This document shows, piece by piece, positions 23,999-32,500 of a DNA stretch of 34,429 nucleotides. The DNA comes from Streptomyces viridiviolaceus. Lineage in GTDB: Bacteria > Actinomycetota > Actinomycetes > Streptomycetales > Streptomycetaceae. Made by a program: the position numbers and the translations under genes. Location of the stretch: positions 1-34,429 of the forward strand of contig NZ_BMWA01000047.1 of NCBI RefSeq assembly GCF_014650995.1. Reading direction: 5' to 3'. Position 1 is the first letter of the stretch, and the number at the start of each line of letters is the position of its first letter. The notes beneath the pieces are model-generated. The model searched no databases. It had not been told where the DNA came from and was given only the letters and a program-made list of their open reading frames with translations.

Positions 23999-24677
23999 CC
24001 CTTGACGATCACGATGTAGTGCGCACCCCGGCCGAGCAGGTATGCGGCATTCTCGCGCTGGGTATGCACCGCATCGCTGGTCACGACAGCGCCCGCCAGG
24101 TCGGCGACAGTCTCCAGCAGCGGCTGAAACGGGTGATCTCATTGGTTTTCTCGCCCACGTCGAGCTGCGCCAGGACCACGCCGGTGGTGTGCTCGCGGGC
24201 GGCGAGCAGATGGATCTTGCGTCCGGTCGCTTTGGCGGCGCCTGCGCAGGCTCTTGCCGTCGACCGCCAGTCCGCGCAGCTGGCCGCCGGTGCTGCCACA
24301 CCGGTCGGCCAGCCAGCGGCCCACCGCCTGGTCCAGCGCGTCGCCATCAAGGCGGCCCAGCAGCCGCCGCACCGTTGTTTCCGCAGGCAGACACCGTTTC
24401 GGGATCAGCGGATCAGGCCGTACGCCAAAGCGTTCCAAGACCGAGGACCGGCGATCCACTCGCCGACCGCGAGCAGGGAGGTCGCTCCGGCCAGCACCGC
24501 GCACGCAGTCAACGCGAGCACGACGACCAGAGCGTGCCTCACGCCCCGCGGATCTCGCGGATCGGGCACCTCCGCCAGCCGCTCCAGCAAGCCCGGGACC
24601 TCCTCGGCCACGACCTCAGGATGCTCACAGAGTTGGTCAAAGGCAGGCGTGATCGGCGATGATGCGTCGGCAGGCAC
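23999..24677 (-). pseudogene. ISAs1-family transposase, truncated and frameshifted
   Basis: The N-terminus is intact from GTG 24677: VPDPRDPRGVRHALVVVLAL and LLAVGEWIAG. A shift near 24450 moves to the frame with LERFGVRPDPLIPKRCLPAE and LRGLAVDGKSLR (catalytic Asp region). Another shift near 24250 gives GRKIHLLAAREHTTGVVLAQ and VGEKTNEIT. A third near 24130 gives TVADLAGAVVTSDAMHTQRE and GAHYIVIVKG. The gene then stops abruptly where inverted-repeat copy 2 begins, with about the last third missing. Three frameshifts and a truncation make this a dead relic. An ATGATCTTGGGAACCCGTGC sequence at 24714-24733 lies where the upstream end of such an element would be. Confidence 0.88.
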
Positions 24678-25079
24678 GGTCTTCCACTCGGATCACGAGG
24701 CGTAGAAAACTCCATGATCTTGGGAACCCGTGCCTGTCGCGTTCCCGAGTCACCGCTGAGCTGGCAGTCATCACGAACCGGACGCTCTGCGACTACGCCG
24801 AAGCCCTGGGTGCCGGCACAGAACGACAGGTGTCGATCACAGGGAAAGATGGACCGGCGCCGACGCGTCACCAGCACCGCCTCCATCCGTCGTCCCCATG
24901 GGCGATCGTGACCGCGGGGGCGGCTCAGCTGAAAATGCATGACCGCTGACAAGGACTGGCCCTCGTGGCCTGCCAGCCCACCTCTTGGACGTAGGACTCG
25001 ATCAGCGCCAGGTCTTCCTGCCGCTCTGCTGCAGACGCGGCTAGAACGTACGGGAGGACGCACACCCCGCGCAGCTATA
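24678..25079. other. Probable IS end and unassigned sequence
   Basis: 402 bases with no confident gene. The first 60 probably belong to the upstream end of the ISAs1-type element. On the plus strand 24744-24850 reads as a tidy short frame (TAELAVITNRTLCDYAEAL), but no start or family is visible. The rest, up to the TPR regulator relic, shows nothing I can name. Confidence 0.4.
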
Positions 25080-25549
25080 CGCTCACCCTCCGACGCCCAC
25101 AGCGGCCAAGCCGCAGCCCTGCAGCTGTCCAACCGCCTACAGACGTCTGGACGGCTCCACCCCGTCGCAGGACCTCGCAGAGGCCGTACAGGCGCACCTG
25201 CGGTTCATCAAGGCCACCGCCCGCAACGCCACCGACAAGCACCGCACGCGCCTCGCATCCGTCGGCAGCGAGGCCGCAAGCCTGGCTGGCTGGCTCGCCT
25301 GGGACATGGGTGACCACGGCTCCGCCCGTGCCGTACGGTGCGGCGATCCAGGCCGCCCGGTCTGCGGGTGACCCGCTGTTCACCGCCTACCAGACAGGGA
25401 CGCTCGCCCAGTTCGAGGCACACGCCGGGAACGGCGTCGAAGCCCTCAACCTCGCCCGCCGGGCCCGCCGCGCCCTCGGCGAGATAGGCCCGGCCGTCAC
25501 CGACGCCTGGCTGTCCAGCATCGAAGCCCTCAGCCACGCGGCACTCTAG
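25080..25549 (+). pseudogene. C-terminal remnant of a TPR-type transcriptional regulator
   Basis: Three frames join into one helical-repeat protein: SDAHSGQAAALQLSNRLQT (from about 25089), then STPSQDLAEAVQAHLRFIKA, RTRLASVGSEAASLAGWLAW and DMGDHGSARA, then after a one-base shift near 25330 the frame AIQAARSAGDPLFTAYQTG and VEALNLARRARRALGEIG, ending at TAG 25547-25549. This pattern fits the TPR-like C-terminal region of actinobacterial XRE-type regulators, whose N-terminal DNA-binding part is missing here. With at least two frameshifts and no N-terminus it is not functional. Its stop overlaps the stop of the convergent toxin gene by three bases. Confidence 0.7.
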
Positions 25550-25923
25550 CTGCTCATGGGGTTCAGCGGGATGACTCCCGTGCCGAGGTACAGGTCGGGA
25601 TTCAGAGACAGCAACGCAGCGTCGTCGCCGGCCTGCCGATCCACGAGCACGGAAGCTGCGGGGTGCAGGATCCGCCAGTCCACCTGCCGCCACGCACCGG
25701 CTACCAGGGCGTGGGCATGCGTGAAATCGGCGACGGTGGTGAACCGGCGGCCGAGGATGTGCTGGCCTGTGCCGGCCTTCTCGCGGTCGGCGACCACGGC
25801 GGACAGAGCTGGGATCACGATCTCTGCGTAGCCGTAGCTGGCCTCGACGTACAAGCCGTTGAGGAACTCATCACCCTCGGCCAGGGCCCGGATACAGGTG
25901 TGATCGAGTAGGACGCGGATCAC
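25546..25923 (-). CDS. PIN-domain-like toxin
   Basis: A 125-aa protein starting inside the antitoxin stop (ATGA overlap at 25920-25923). The N-terminus VLLDHTCIRALAEG has the strand-Asp-loop of PIN nucleases, and ALSAVVADRE, FTTVADFTHAHALVAG and AGDDAALLSLNPDLYLGTG supply later acidic positions. A canonical four-acid PIN site is not fully clear, so the nuclease assignment is moderate. Size, gene order (small ribbon-helix-helix protein upstream, four-base overlap) and the nearby operator-like palindrome all fit a VapBC-style toxin-antitoxin module, whose toxins cleave RNA. Such modules often stabilise islands and plasmids, which suits this rearranged region. Confidence 0.75.
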   Translation of the reverse strand: MIRVLLDHTCIRALAEGDEFLNGLYVEASYGYAEIVIPALSAVVADREKAGTGQHILGRRFTTVADFTHAHALVAGAWRQVDWRILHPAASVLVDRQAGDDAALLSLNPDLYLGTGVIPLNPMSS

Positions 25924-26183
25924 GCGGCGTGGTGCTCCTGTCCGAGACGCTGCAGGAAGTCACGGGCCCGGGCACGCGCACCGTTCGAAACGGTCACACC
26001 GGTCGTCCGCCGGATCTCCTCCAAGGCCTGCTGCGCGCGCTGTTCCCTCTCTTCCGCGGTCAGCTCCCGCGTCACGAGCTCCTCCAGGAGATCGTTCATC
26101 GTCGTGCCACGCTCACTGGCCAACGTCCTCAGACGATCCCGTACCGCCTTGGTCGTCTTGATACTGGTGTCCTGCTCACCCAT
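25920..26183 (-). CDS. Ribbon-helix-helix antitoxin
   Basis: An 87-aa protein with an N-terminal ribbon-helix-helix DNA-binding domain: strand TSIKTTKAVRDRLRTLA, then ERGTTMNDLLEELVTRELT. It continues into a charged helical tail (EREQRAQQALEEIRRTTG), the expected toxin-wrapping part. ATG 26183 is preceded by a weak GAGTGGG. Immediately upstream, 9 bases from the start, is a TCTAC-N5-GTAGA palindrome, the likely autorepression site. The toxin gene overlaps its end by four bases. Confidence 0.86.
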   Translation of the reverse strand: MGEQDTSIKTTKAVRDRLRTLASERGTTMNDLLEELVTRELTAEEREQRAQQALEEIRRTTGVTVSNGARARARDFLQRLGQEHHAA

Positions 26184-26191
26184 ACACCCAC

Positions 26192-26206
26192 TCTACCGCC
26201 AGTAGA
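26192..26206. promoter_or_regulatory. Candidate antitoxin operator
   Basis: TCTAC CGCCA GTAGA, a perfect 5-bp inverted repeat with a 5-bp spacer, lying 9 bases upstream of the antitoxin start. Ribbon-helix-helix antitoxins usually repress their own operon through palindromes here. A wider, looser CCCAC...GTGGG symmetry surrounds it. Confidence 0.6.
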
Positions 26207-26241
26207 ACCACTGTGGGCGGGAAACCTCCGAGCTGGCTACC

Positions 26242-26545
26242 CGAACCGTTCCACGGGTGCAGGGAGCAGAAGTAGTTCGGGGGCCAGAAACGGAGAAGGC
26301 CGCGGGGAGCAGCTGGTGTACCGGATCGCCAAGCGGCACACGTGGGGACCATCCCCGAGGGCGGGGAACAGGGCAGCGAGGAGGTCGGCAACGTGTTGGG
26401 CCTCGGTCGCTCCCCGCGGGCGCGGGGATGGTCCCCGCCCACCGATGCCGCCTCGAAGAGCGCGGGCCTGCTCCCCGCGCACGCGAGGTGGTCCCATCGC
26501 CGGAGCCGCTGCCGGAGTCGGCGCACCCTGCTCCCGATGGACCCC
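26242..26545. CRISPR. Decayed type I-E-like CRISPR array
   Basis: Degenerate repeats of the Streptomyces type I-E kind recur at about 60-61 bp. On the plus strand, units at 26407-26435, 26468-26495 and 26528-26545 (partial) read roughly as GCTCCCCGCG...GGTCCC. On the opposite strand, units at 26344-26371 and 26242-26269, plus a half unit ending at 26312, read as GGACCATCCCCG...GGGGAACAG or its variants. Spacings of 61 and 60 bases fit 28-29-bp repeats with 32-33-bp spacers. Translated frames across it give the false RARGE and IPAPAG peptides typical of such arrays. No cas gene or AT-rich leader is visible. The orientation switches between the second and third groups, so inversion or fusion of two remnants is likely. 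Confidence 0.65.
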
Positions 26546-26700
26546 AGTGGGTCAGGTCGTTGACCATGTCGCCCGACTGCTCCCGCATCCGCAGAATGAT
26601 CCCTCGCCCGCCATCAGTCGCTGTGGCCCGGACAGCTACTCCGAGGGCCGGCTGATCCTGCACTCGGCAGCGGGCTGACAACTGTTGGTCGCAGGCGGGG

Positions 26701-27027
26701 TCATTCTCGTTCCCAGCCAGGGCGAAAGTCTGGGTGATGCCGCCAGGGCTGGGCGATGGTGGTGAGTGCGTCCCAGGTGCTGGCGAGAGCTGGCTCATTG
26801 TCCCACTGGCGGAAGGCCCGGGCCTGCCCGAGCAGCGTGCGCACGACGTCGTTGAGGGCCTGGATGGTGGGGTCGATCTCACCGCTAAGCTGCCCGGCCA
26901 GAATCAGGGGATCGATGCGGGCGAAGAGGAACGCGGCCAGCGTGGCGAAGTCCTCCTCGGTGTACTCATCGTCGGCCGCCCAGGCCGACTCGTCCTCGTC
27001 GTACGGCAGGGGGATGCCATCGGCCAT
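26701..27027 (-). CDS. Small acidic helical protein, unknown
   Basis: A 108-aa protein. ATG 27027 with GGTGAGAA upstream is preferred; the frame is open far upstream but that part is non-coding. The N-terminus is acidic (YDEDESAWAADDEYTEEDF), then helices: TLAAFLFARIDPLILAGQL, TIQALNDVVRTLLGQARAF and STWDALTTIAQPWRHHPDF. There is no signal peptide or membrane segment. It resembles small uncharacterised proteins often found in actinobacterial mobile regions (the DxxYTEEDF...FLxAR start recalls DUF6221-type proteins), but I cannot assign a family. Confidence 0.65.
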   Translation of the reverse strand: MADGIPLPYDEDESAWAADDEYTEEDFATLAAFLFARIDPLILAGQLSGEIDPTIQALNDVVRTLLGQARAFRQWDNEPALASTWDALTTIAQPWRHHPDFRPGWERE

Positions 27028-27453
27028 GCGCTTCTCACCATTCATCACTGGGTCTGCCCGCGTCGAGTCACGGGTGCCGACGACCAGCATTGTCCACTGG
27101 CCGCCCGTCTGCCGGAACGGGAGGTCCGAGGCAACGCGACCGAGTGGACCACGGCGCTGAGCGCTTCTGCGCAGGCGCAGCACCGGAGTATGACGTGCAC
27201 GGCGCGGCCCACGATCGCGCGCCCGGGAATCGGCGGACCTACTGCCTGCGCCTGCGACCTCCAGCGTCTGGGCCACCGCGCCTGTCCGCCCTCTGCACGG
27301 CCATGCTGGCACGTCGCGCTGCAGGACCTCTCGGAGGTGACACAGCAACACACCATCTTGTTGCACACTTTCTTCACCTTCCCAGCACTCTCTGATCACG
27401 TCTTCGGTATGCTCCGGGACGCTCCAATTGGCACCACTGAGGGGGGATTCCTC
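27028..27453. other. Divergent intergenic region, unassigned
   Basis: 426 bases between the small acidic protein start and the first lamin-tail gene. The last 130 bases (about 27320-27450) are AT-richer and should hold the lamin-tail gene promoter; no clear hexamers are visible. The minus strand is open over most of it but gives a Cys/Arg-rich product with no family resemblance. Confidence 0.4.
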
Positions 27454-27957
27454 ATGCGCATCCGCAGCGCCCTGACCACCGCCGCCACTGTGACCGCCGT
27501 GGCCGCGCTCGGCCTCGTCGCGGCCGTTCCGGCGCAGGCCGCCGAGTACTCCTCGGCCCTGAAGATCAAGGGCATCCAGTACGACGCCCCGGGCCGGGAC
27601 GACAACCGCTGCTCCGGCGGGAACACCAAGAACGAGTACCTGACGATCAAGAACTACTCGAAGACCACGAACGTGAACCTCAAGGGCTACGTCGTCAAGG
27701 ACGCAGCCGGCAACACGTTCACCTTCAAGGCCAGCCACACCCTGCAGCCCGGCGACTACGTCCAGCTCCGCGGCGGCCGCGGCACCGACTCCGACGCGAA
27801 CAACGTCGTCTACCGCCAGAACTGCAACTTCATCTGGAACAACGACAAGGACACCATCTACTTCTACAAGCCGGGCGGCGCCCGCGCCGACGTCCACGCC
27901 TACACCAAGACGGCCAACGACCGCGACGGCAACGGCTACATCACCTACCACGGCTGA
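27454..27957 (+). CDS. Secreted lamin-tail-domain protein
   Basis: A 167-aa protein from ATG 27454, with GAGGGGGG seven bases upstream. It has a clear signal peptide (RIRS, hydrophobic core, AAVPAQA cleavage near residue 29) followed by one immunoglobulin-like lamin-tail domain: IKGIQYDAPGRDD, NEYLTIKNYSKTTNVNLKGY, VVKDAAGNTFTF, LQPGDYVQLRGGRGTD and NNDKDTIYFYKPGG. Two Cys (DNRC and RQNC) can form a disulfide. The domain is a beta-sandwich found in secreted nucleases and many single-domain actinobacterial proteins; the role of the stand-alone form is unknown. A paralog-like gene converges on it from 28647. Confidence 0.93.
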   Translation: MRIRSALTTAATVTAVAALGLVAAVPAQAAEYSSALKIKGIQYDAPGRDDNRCSGGNTKNEYLTIKNYSKTTNVNLKGYVVKDAAGNTFTFKASHTLQPGDYVQLRGGRGTDSDANNVVYRQNCNFIWNNDKDTIYFYKPGGARADVHAYTKTANDRDGNGYITYHG

Positions 27958-28058
27958 CACGCCAGAAGAGGCGGCCTCTGCAGAAGCGGTGGGCCGGCCC
28001 CTGCCCGCGACGAGCCGCTGCGCGCGCCGGCTGCGCCACATCACGTCCCCGAGATGCC

Positions 28059-28094
28059 GACGGCGCGCCGCCCCTTACGGGGTGGCGCGCCGTC
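28059..28094. terminator. Long GC-rich hairpin between convergent genes
   Basis: GACGGCGCGCC G CCCC, a TTAC loop, then GGGG T GGCGCGCCGTC: a 15-bp stem with one mismatch, lying between the stops of the two lamin-tail genes. No T-run, but its position and stability suit a bidirectional terminator. Confidence 0.82.
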
Positions 28095-28155
28095 CTGGCG
28101 TTGTCAACGGGGTGCCGGTTTTCGGGTCCTGGGTCACCGGCACGGCCGGCTGGTG

Positions 28156-28647
28156 TCAGCGGTGACCTCCGTGGCGGTGATCGCCTCCGTGGCGGTGGTG
28201 GCCCCAGGAGTGGTCGTCGACGAAGCGGTCGCGGTGGTTGCGGAGGGTGGCGGTGTCGGAGCGGTTGTCCCAGACGTAGTGGCGGCGGTCCTGGTAGAGG
28301 TCGTGGCGGCTGTCGCGTCCCTGGCCGGTGTGGACGCGGACGGTGGAGCGGCCGTCGAGGCGGTAGTGGTCGAAGGTGTATGTGCGTCCGTCCTCGTCCG
28401 TCAGGGTCCAGCCGTCCAGGTTCACCGAGCGGCGGGTGTTGTTGGTGATCTCCACCCACTCCCGGTTCAGGGAACGGTTGGAGTAGTCGTCGCGGCCCGG
28501 GGAGTCGTACTGGACCCGGCTGATCTCCACCTTCGGCCGGTACTCCCGGTGATCGGCCGCCGACGCCGGCGTCGCCAGGACAGCGGTGAGGGCGCCGGCG
28601 CTCAGGGCGGCGGCGGTCAGACGGCGGGCAGTGATGGACTTCGACAC
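28156..28647 (-). CDS. Secreted lamin-tail-domain protein with His-rich tail
   Basis: A 163-aa protein. I prefer GTG 28647, which has AGGGGGAA close upstream; ATG 28662 in the same frame is an alternative. A signal peptide (SKSITARRLT, hydrophobic core, ATPASA cleavage) is followed by a lamin-tail domain (VEISRVQYDSPGRDD, NREWVEITNNTRRSVNLDGW, LTDEDGRTYTFDHYRLDG, RHYVWDNRSDTATLRN). The last 20 residues are rich in His, Gly, Asp and Arg (HHRHGGDHRHGGHR) and could bind metal ions. It lacks the Cys pair of the convergent relative. Repeat copy B begins 73 bases upstream, so its promoter lies in or next to that repeat. Confidence 0.92.
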   Translation of the reverse strand: MSKSITARRLTAAALSAGALTAVLATPASAADHREYRPKVEISRVQYDSPGRDDYSNRSLNREWVEITNNTRRSVNLDGWTLTDEDGRTYTFDHYRLDGRSTVRVHTGQGRDSRHDLYQDRRHYVWDNRSDTATLRNHRDRFVDDHSWGHHRHGGDHRHGGHR

Positions 28648-29005
28648 AGGTTCCCCCTGCATGTGCGGGCACAGCCGGGTGTGCGGCTCGAGGCCGCAGG
28701 GCCGGGCTGTGCGTGGTGCGGGTGGCGGCCGGTCGGCCGCGCATGCACACCCTGCCCACCCCGTGGCCGGCGCGTGGAGGAGACGTGAAGCGTGTTACGA
28801 ATCGTCCATATTGCTGCGACTCTTGCCTGCATCGTCCATTTACGGGCCGAATACGCTCGGTTGACTGCTTGTCAGGCTTACAGCCCTTACGGCCACTGCC
28901 CCGCTGCCCGAGACCGCCATGCCACGCCACCCCGGCAGCGGCGGAGCCGTCACCCGAAAGTGAGTAACAGCCGCCTGCCGCGGGAGCCTGCCGCGGACGT
29001 GAAGA

Positions 29006-29035
29006 AGCCCCGCCCCTGCAGCAGCAGGAACGGGG
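29006..29035. terminator. Hairpin in repeat copy B, plus-strand T-run lost
   Basis: The same two-part stem as in copy A (GCCCCG/CGGGGC and CCTGC/GCAGG), but the following bases are GTTGCG instead of TTTTCG. Both stems are unchanged between copies, which supports a folded RNA. On the minus strand the TTCTTC run is kept. Confidence 0.6.
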
Positions 29036-29042
29036 CGTTGCG

Positions 29043-29094
29043 TGGAGCGCCGGGCAGGCCTTGCACCTGCATTTCCCCGCAGGAGCGGGACGTC
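29043..29094 (-). other. tRNA-like 3' half, copy B
   Basis: As in copy A: a GCAGG TGCAAGG CCTGC T-arm, CCGGCGC acceptor strand, T and CCA. The anticodon-like loop is one base shorter (CTCCTG) and the stem reads TCCCG/CGGGG. The homology between copies ends within a few bases of this element's 5' side. No 5' half of a tRNA precedes it. Confidence 0.35.
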
Positions 29095-29250
29095 TTTTCG
29101 AACTGGCGTTGACCGCACTGCGTGGCCGGTGATGCTAAAGCAATTTCGACGGCCGCAGTGGGAGATCGCAGCTACCATGGCAGGCCGAAAGATCCGCTCA
29201 ACTGGTCTGTTGTACAAGTGACTTGACGGGATAGCTAGAGAGGTCATCGC

Positions 29251-29577
29251 GTGTACCTGAGTGTCCCCTTCGAGGACGGTGAGGTCTTCGTCGTCGAGTT
29301 GTCTGATGGACAAGGTTCCGGGATCATCCGGGCGAGTCGCGGCGATGAGCTCTTCGAGACGTCCGCCGACACGTTCGAGTCGGGCATGGCCCGGGTGCAG
29401 CGGGTGGCCGCAACCATGCTGGCTCGGCTGGCGGATCTGCCACGCAGTCCTGATCACGTCCGAGCGGAGTTCGGACTGCGGGTGACAGCGGAGGCGGGCC
29501 TGGTCGTGGCGAAGGGATCGGGGGACGCGCACATCAGGCTGGAGCTGGAGTGGAGCCGTCCCGAGGGCGGCACGTGA
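29251..29577 (+). CDS. Trypsin-co-occurring domain 1 (Trypco1) protein
   Basis: A 108-aa protein from GTG 29251 after GAGAGG. It has two beta-rich parts joined by a helix: VPFEDGEVFVVELSD, then FESGMARVQRVAATMLARLA, then VRAEFGLRVTAEAGLVVAKG and DAHIRLELEW. This is the pattern of the CU044_2847/Trypco1 family, small proteins almost always encoded beside trypsin-like proteases linked to STAND NTPases or other effectors. Its stop overlaps the GTG start of the STAND gene (GTGA, 29574-29577), so the two are translationally coupled. The predicted role is an adaptor or regulator of the protease module in the cytoplasm. Confidence 0.88.
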   Translation: MYLSVPFEDGEVFVVELSDGQGSGIIRASRGDELFETSADTFESGMARVQRVAATMLARLADLPRSPDHVRAEFGLRVTAEAGLVVAKGSGDAHIRLELEWSRPEGGT

Positions 29578-32500
29578 CGTCGGCAGGCAGGCCGGACTCC
29601 GGGTGGGAGCGCGGGACGGCCCGTGTGCTCCACGACGGCCGTCCGGTCGGGGTGGCGTTCCTGATCCCCGACCGGCTGCTGCTTACGTGCGCCCACGTCG
29701 TCGCCTCCACCGCCGGCCTCCCGGACGACGAACCGCTGCCGGCCCTTCTTCCGGTCACCCTCGACTTCCCGCTGCTGCCCGGGCGTCCTGCGGCGACGGC
29801 CTCCGTGCACTTCAGCGTGCCCGTGGCCGGTGACAGCAGCGGCGATGTCGCCGTCCTGGAGCTGAGCGGCGAGCCCCCGCCAGGTGCCGTACCCCTGCGG
29901 ATCGTGGAGGCGGAGGACCTGGCCGGGCACCGCTGGCGGGCTTTCGGCTTCCCGAAGTACCCCGGACGAGGCGGCAGCAAGGACGCCGGGATCTGGACCC
30001 GCGGCACCGTCGAGGGCCGCGAGGGTACCGGCTGGTGGCAGCTGACCTGCGACGAAGAGGCACCGTTCCCGCTGGCGGGCGGCTTCAGCGGGGCGCCGGT
30101 ATGGGACGAGGACTACGGCGGTGTCATCGGCATCGTCGTGGCCGTCGAGGGAGACCAGCGGCGCCGGACCGGGTATGCCCTCACCGTGGAGTCCCTCACC
30201 CGCGAGTGGCCCCAGCTACGCAGAAGGCTGCTGGCGGACGGCCCGTACCGCGAACTGCTGCCGTTCACCGAACACGACCGCGCCGTCTTCCACGGCCGTA
30301 CGAACGAGACGCAGCATCTGATCGAACTCCTCGAGCAGCAGGTCCCCGTCCTGCCTGTGCTCGGACCCTCCGGCGTCGGCAAGTCCTCGCTGGTCGGCGC
30401 CGGCCTGCTCGGGCACCTCAACAGCGACCGGTACGTGATCGCCCGCGTGCCCCACGGGCTGCGCCTCACCGCTGAGGAACTGCTGGCTTGGGCCCTGGCC
30501 TCGGCGGGAGACGCGGACATCATGCAGGCAGGCTGGCACGGCCGCTGGTTGGCGCTGGCCCGGCAGCTCAACGATGAGCAGGGCATCCGTACCGCCGTGG
30601 AGCAGACACTGGCCCGCCACGGCAGACGGTCCCGGCTGGTGCTGGTGGCCGACCAGTTCGAAACGCTACTTGCGGACGCGCCCGACACCGCACGCCGGCT
30701 GGACGCCATGCTCGGGGTTCTGACGGCTCGCCGCCCGGACGGCAGCCGTGCCGCCCAGGCTGTGGTCGTTGCCCGGATCGACTTTCTCCGGCAGATCGAG
30801 GAGCTCCCCCACCTCCGCACGGCATGGGACGCCACCTCCGTGGTGGTACAACCGATGACGCGGAAGCAGCTGCAAGAGGCGATCACCTGTCCGCTGGAGG
30901 GGCATGCGGGGGTCCGGTTCGCCGACGGCCTGGTCGAGCAACTGCTGCGGGACACCCCGCCCGGTCCAGCCGCGCTGCCCATGCTGGAGTACGCCCTGAG
31001 TCGCCTGTGGGAGCGGCAGGAACGCGGGTGGCTGACCACCACCGCGTACCAGGAGCTTGGTGGCGTGGAGGGGGCCCTGGCGGGAGAAGCGGAGCACAGT
31101 CTGTGGGACTGGGCGGACAAGGCCGAGCGGCAGGCGCTGGAGCGGATCTTCATCCAACTCGTACGTCCCGGCGAGCAGCTGGACGCCGGGGAGCGGGGCC
31201 CGGACACCCGCCGGATCGCCGCCCGCGCCCAGTTCTCTGCAGGCGACTGGGCGTTGATCCACCGGCTGGCCAGCACGCGGCTGGTCGTGGTGACGCGCCG
31301 CCCGACGGGGCGGGACACCGCCGAGCTCGCGCACCAGGCACTGGTGGAGCAATGGCCGAGGCTGCAGCGCTGGGTCGAGGAGAACCGGGAGTTCCGCAGC
31401 TGGCAGGAGGGGCTGCGCCGTTCCCTGCGGGCCTGGCAGGAGCAGGGTCACCCGCGCAAACTGGTCCTGGGCCGGGAGCAGATCACGGAGGCGCGGCGGT
31501 GGATCGGTGCACGCGTCACCGAGATTCCCGCCGAGGAAGCCGAGTTCGTCGAGGCCAGTGCCCTGGTTCAGCGTCGGCGCCGTCTGGTCGTCGTGGGCTT
31601 CGCCGTGCTCACTTCACTCGTCCTCGTTGCGGCTGGCCTGGTCACCCTTAGCGCCCGCAGCAGCAGCGGCGAGCAGCGGGCCCTGGCCGCCGCTCGGAGC
31701 CTGATGGAGGAGAGCCGGCAGCAGGCCAATGCCGACCCGGCCCTGGCCGCTCGTCTCGCCTTGGCCGCTCAGCGCATCTCCCCGACTCCGCAGACCCGTG
31801 CGCAGCTCCTGTCCGCGGTGTATTCACCCGTACAGGCCACCCTCACGGGGCATACCAAAGCGGTGGAGTCGGTCGCCTTCAGCCCGGACGGCAAGTCCCT
31901 CGTGACCAGCGGAGACGATGGCACGGCACGGCTGTGGGATGTGGCGGGGCACTGGCAGCTGGCCTCGCTGGACGGCCGCAGCAGCCAGGTGCAGACGGCG
32001 GCGTTCAGCCCCGACGGCAGGACCCTGGTCACTAGCCACGACGGGTGGGAGGTGCGACTGTGGGACGTCCGCACCCGAAAGCAGCACGCTGTCCTGACCA
32101 GCGCCGGAAGCCCGGCCCTCTTCAGCCCGGACGGAGGCACGATCGCCACTGGAGGCGATCAGGGCAAGGTTCTGCTCTGGGATGCCCGTACTCGTCGGAA
32201 GATCGACGAACTCCGGGTCCACCGCAGCAACGACGGTGCCTGGCCCTCCCACCTGGCCTTCAGCCCGGACGGCACGACCCTCGCCGTCACCGTCATCGGC
32301 TTCCGTGCCAGCAAGAGCGACCAGTCCGAGGTGCAGCTGTGGGACGTGCGGGAGAGGCGGCGCACGGCCACGCTGAAAGGCCACACGGGACAGGTGACTT
32401 CTCTGGCGTTCAGTCCGGACGGCACGATGCTGGCCACGGGGGCGAGTGACGCCACGGCGCGCTTGTGGGACGTGCGCGGGCACCGCTCACTGGCCACGCT

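Larger units (their letters stand above)
28720..29098. repeat. Direct repeat copy B (uninterrupted)
   Basis: An intact 379-bp copy of the sequence split by the IS in copy A. The GGAGGAGAC-GTG near 28785 could start a 60-codon frame, but it is Cys/Arg/Pro-rich and is not preserved in copy A even apart from the IS, so I leave it uncalled. The hairpin and tRNA-like 3' half are both present. Confidence 0.9.

Noticed and set aside
26193..26882. Minus-strand frames across the CRISPR remnant
   Set aside because: The peptides (RARGE, IPAPAGS) are the usual artefact of translating type I-E repeats.
26734..27453. Upstream extension of the first lamin-tail protein to a 407-aa product
   Set aside because: The signal peptide and a strong ribosome binding site place the start at 27454; the extension overlaps a better minus-strand gene.
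28054..28788. 244-codon plus-strand frame opposite the second lamin-tail gene
   Set aside because: It is a Val-rich mirror of the minus-strand gene and crosses the terminator hairpin.
29210..29237. Promoter TTGTAC-N16-TAGCTA for the Trypco1 operon
   Set aside because: The start point would fall at the ribosome binding site, leaving almost no leader; another promoter further upstream is as likely.
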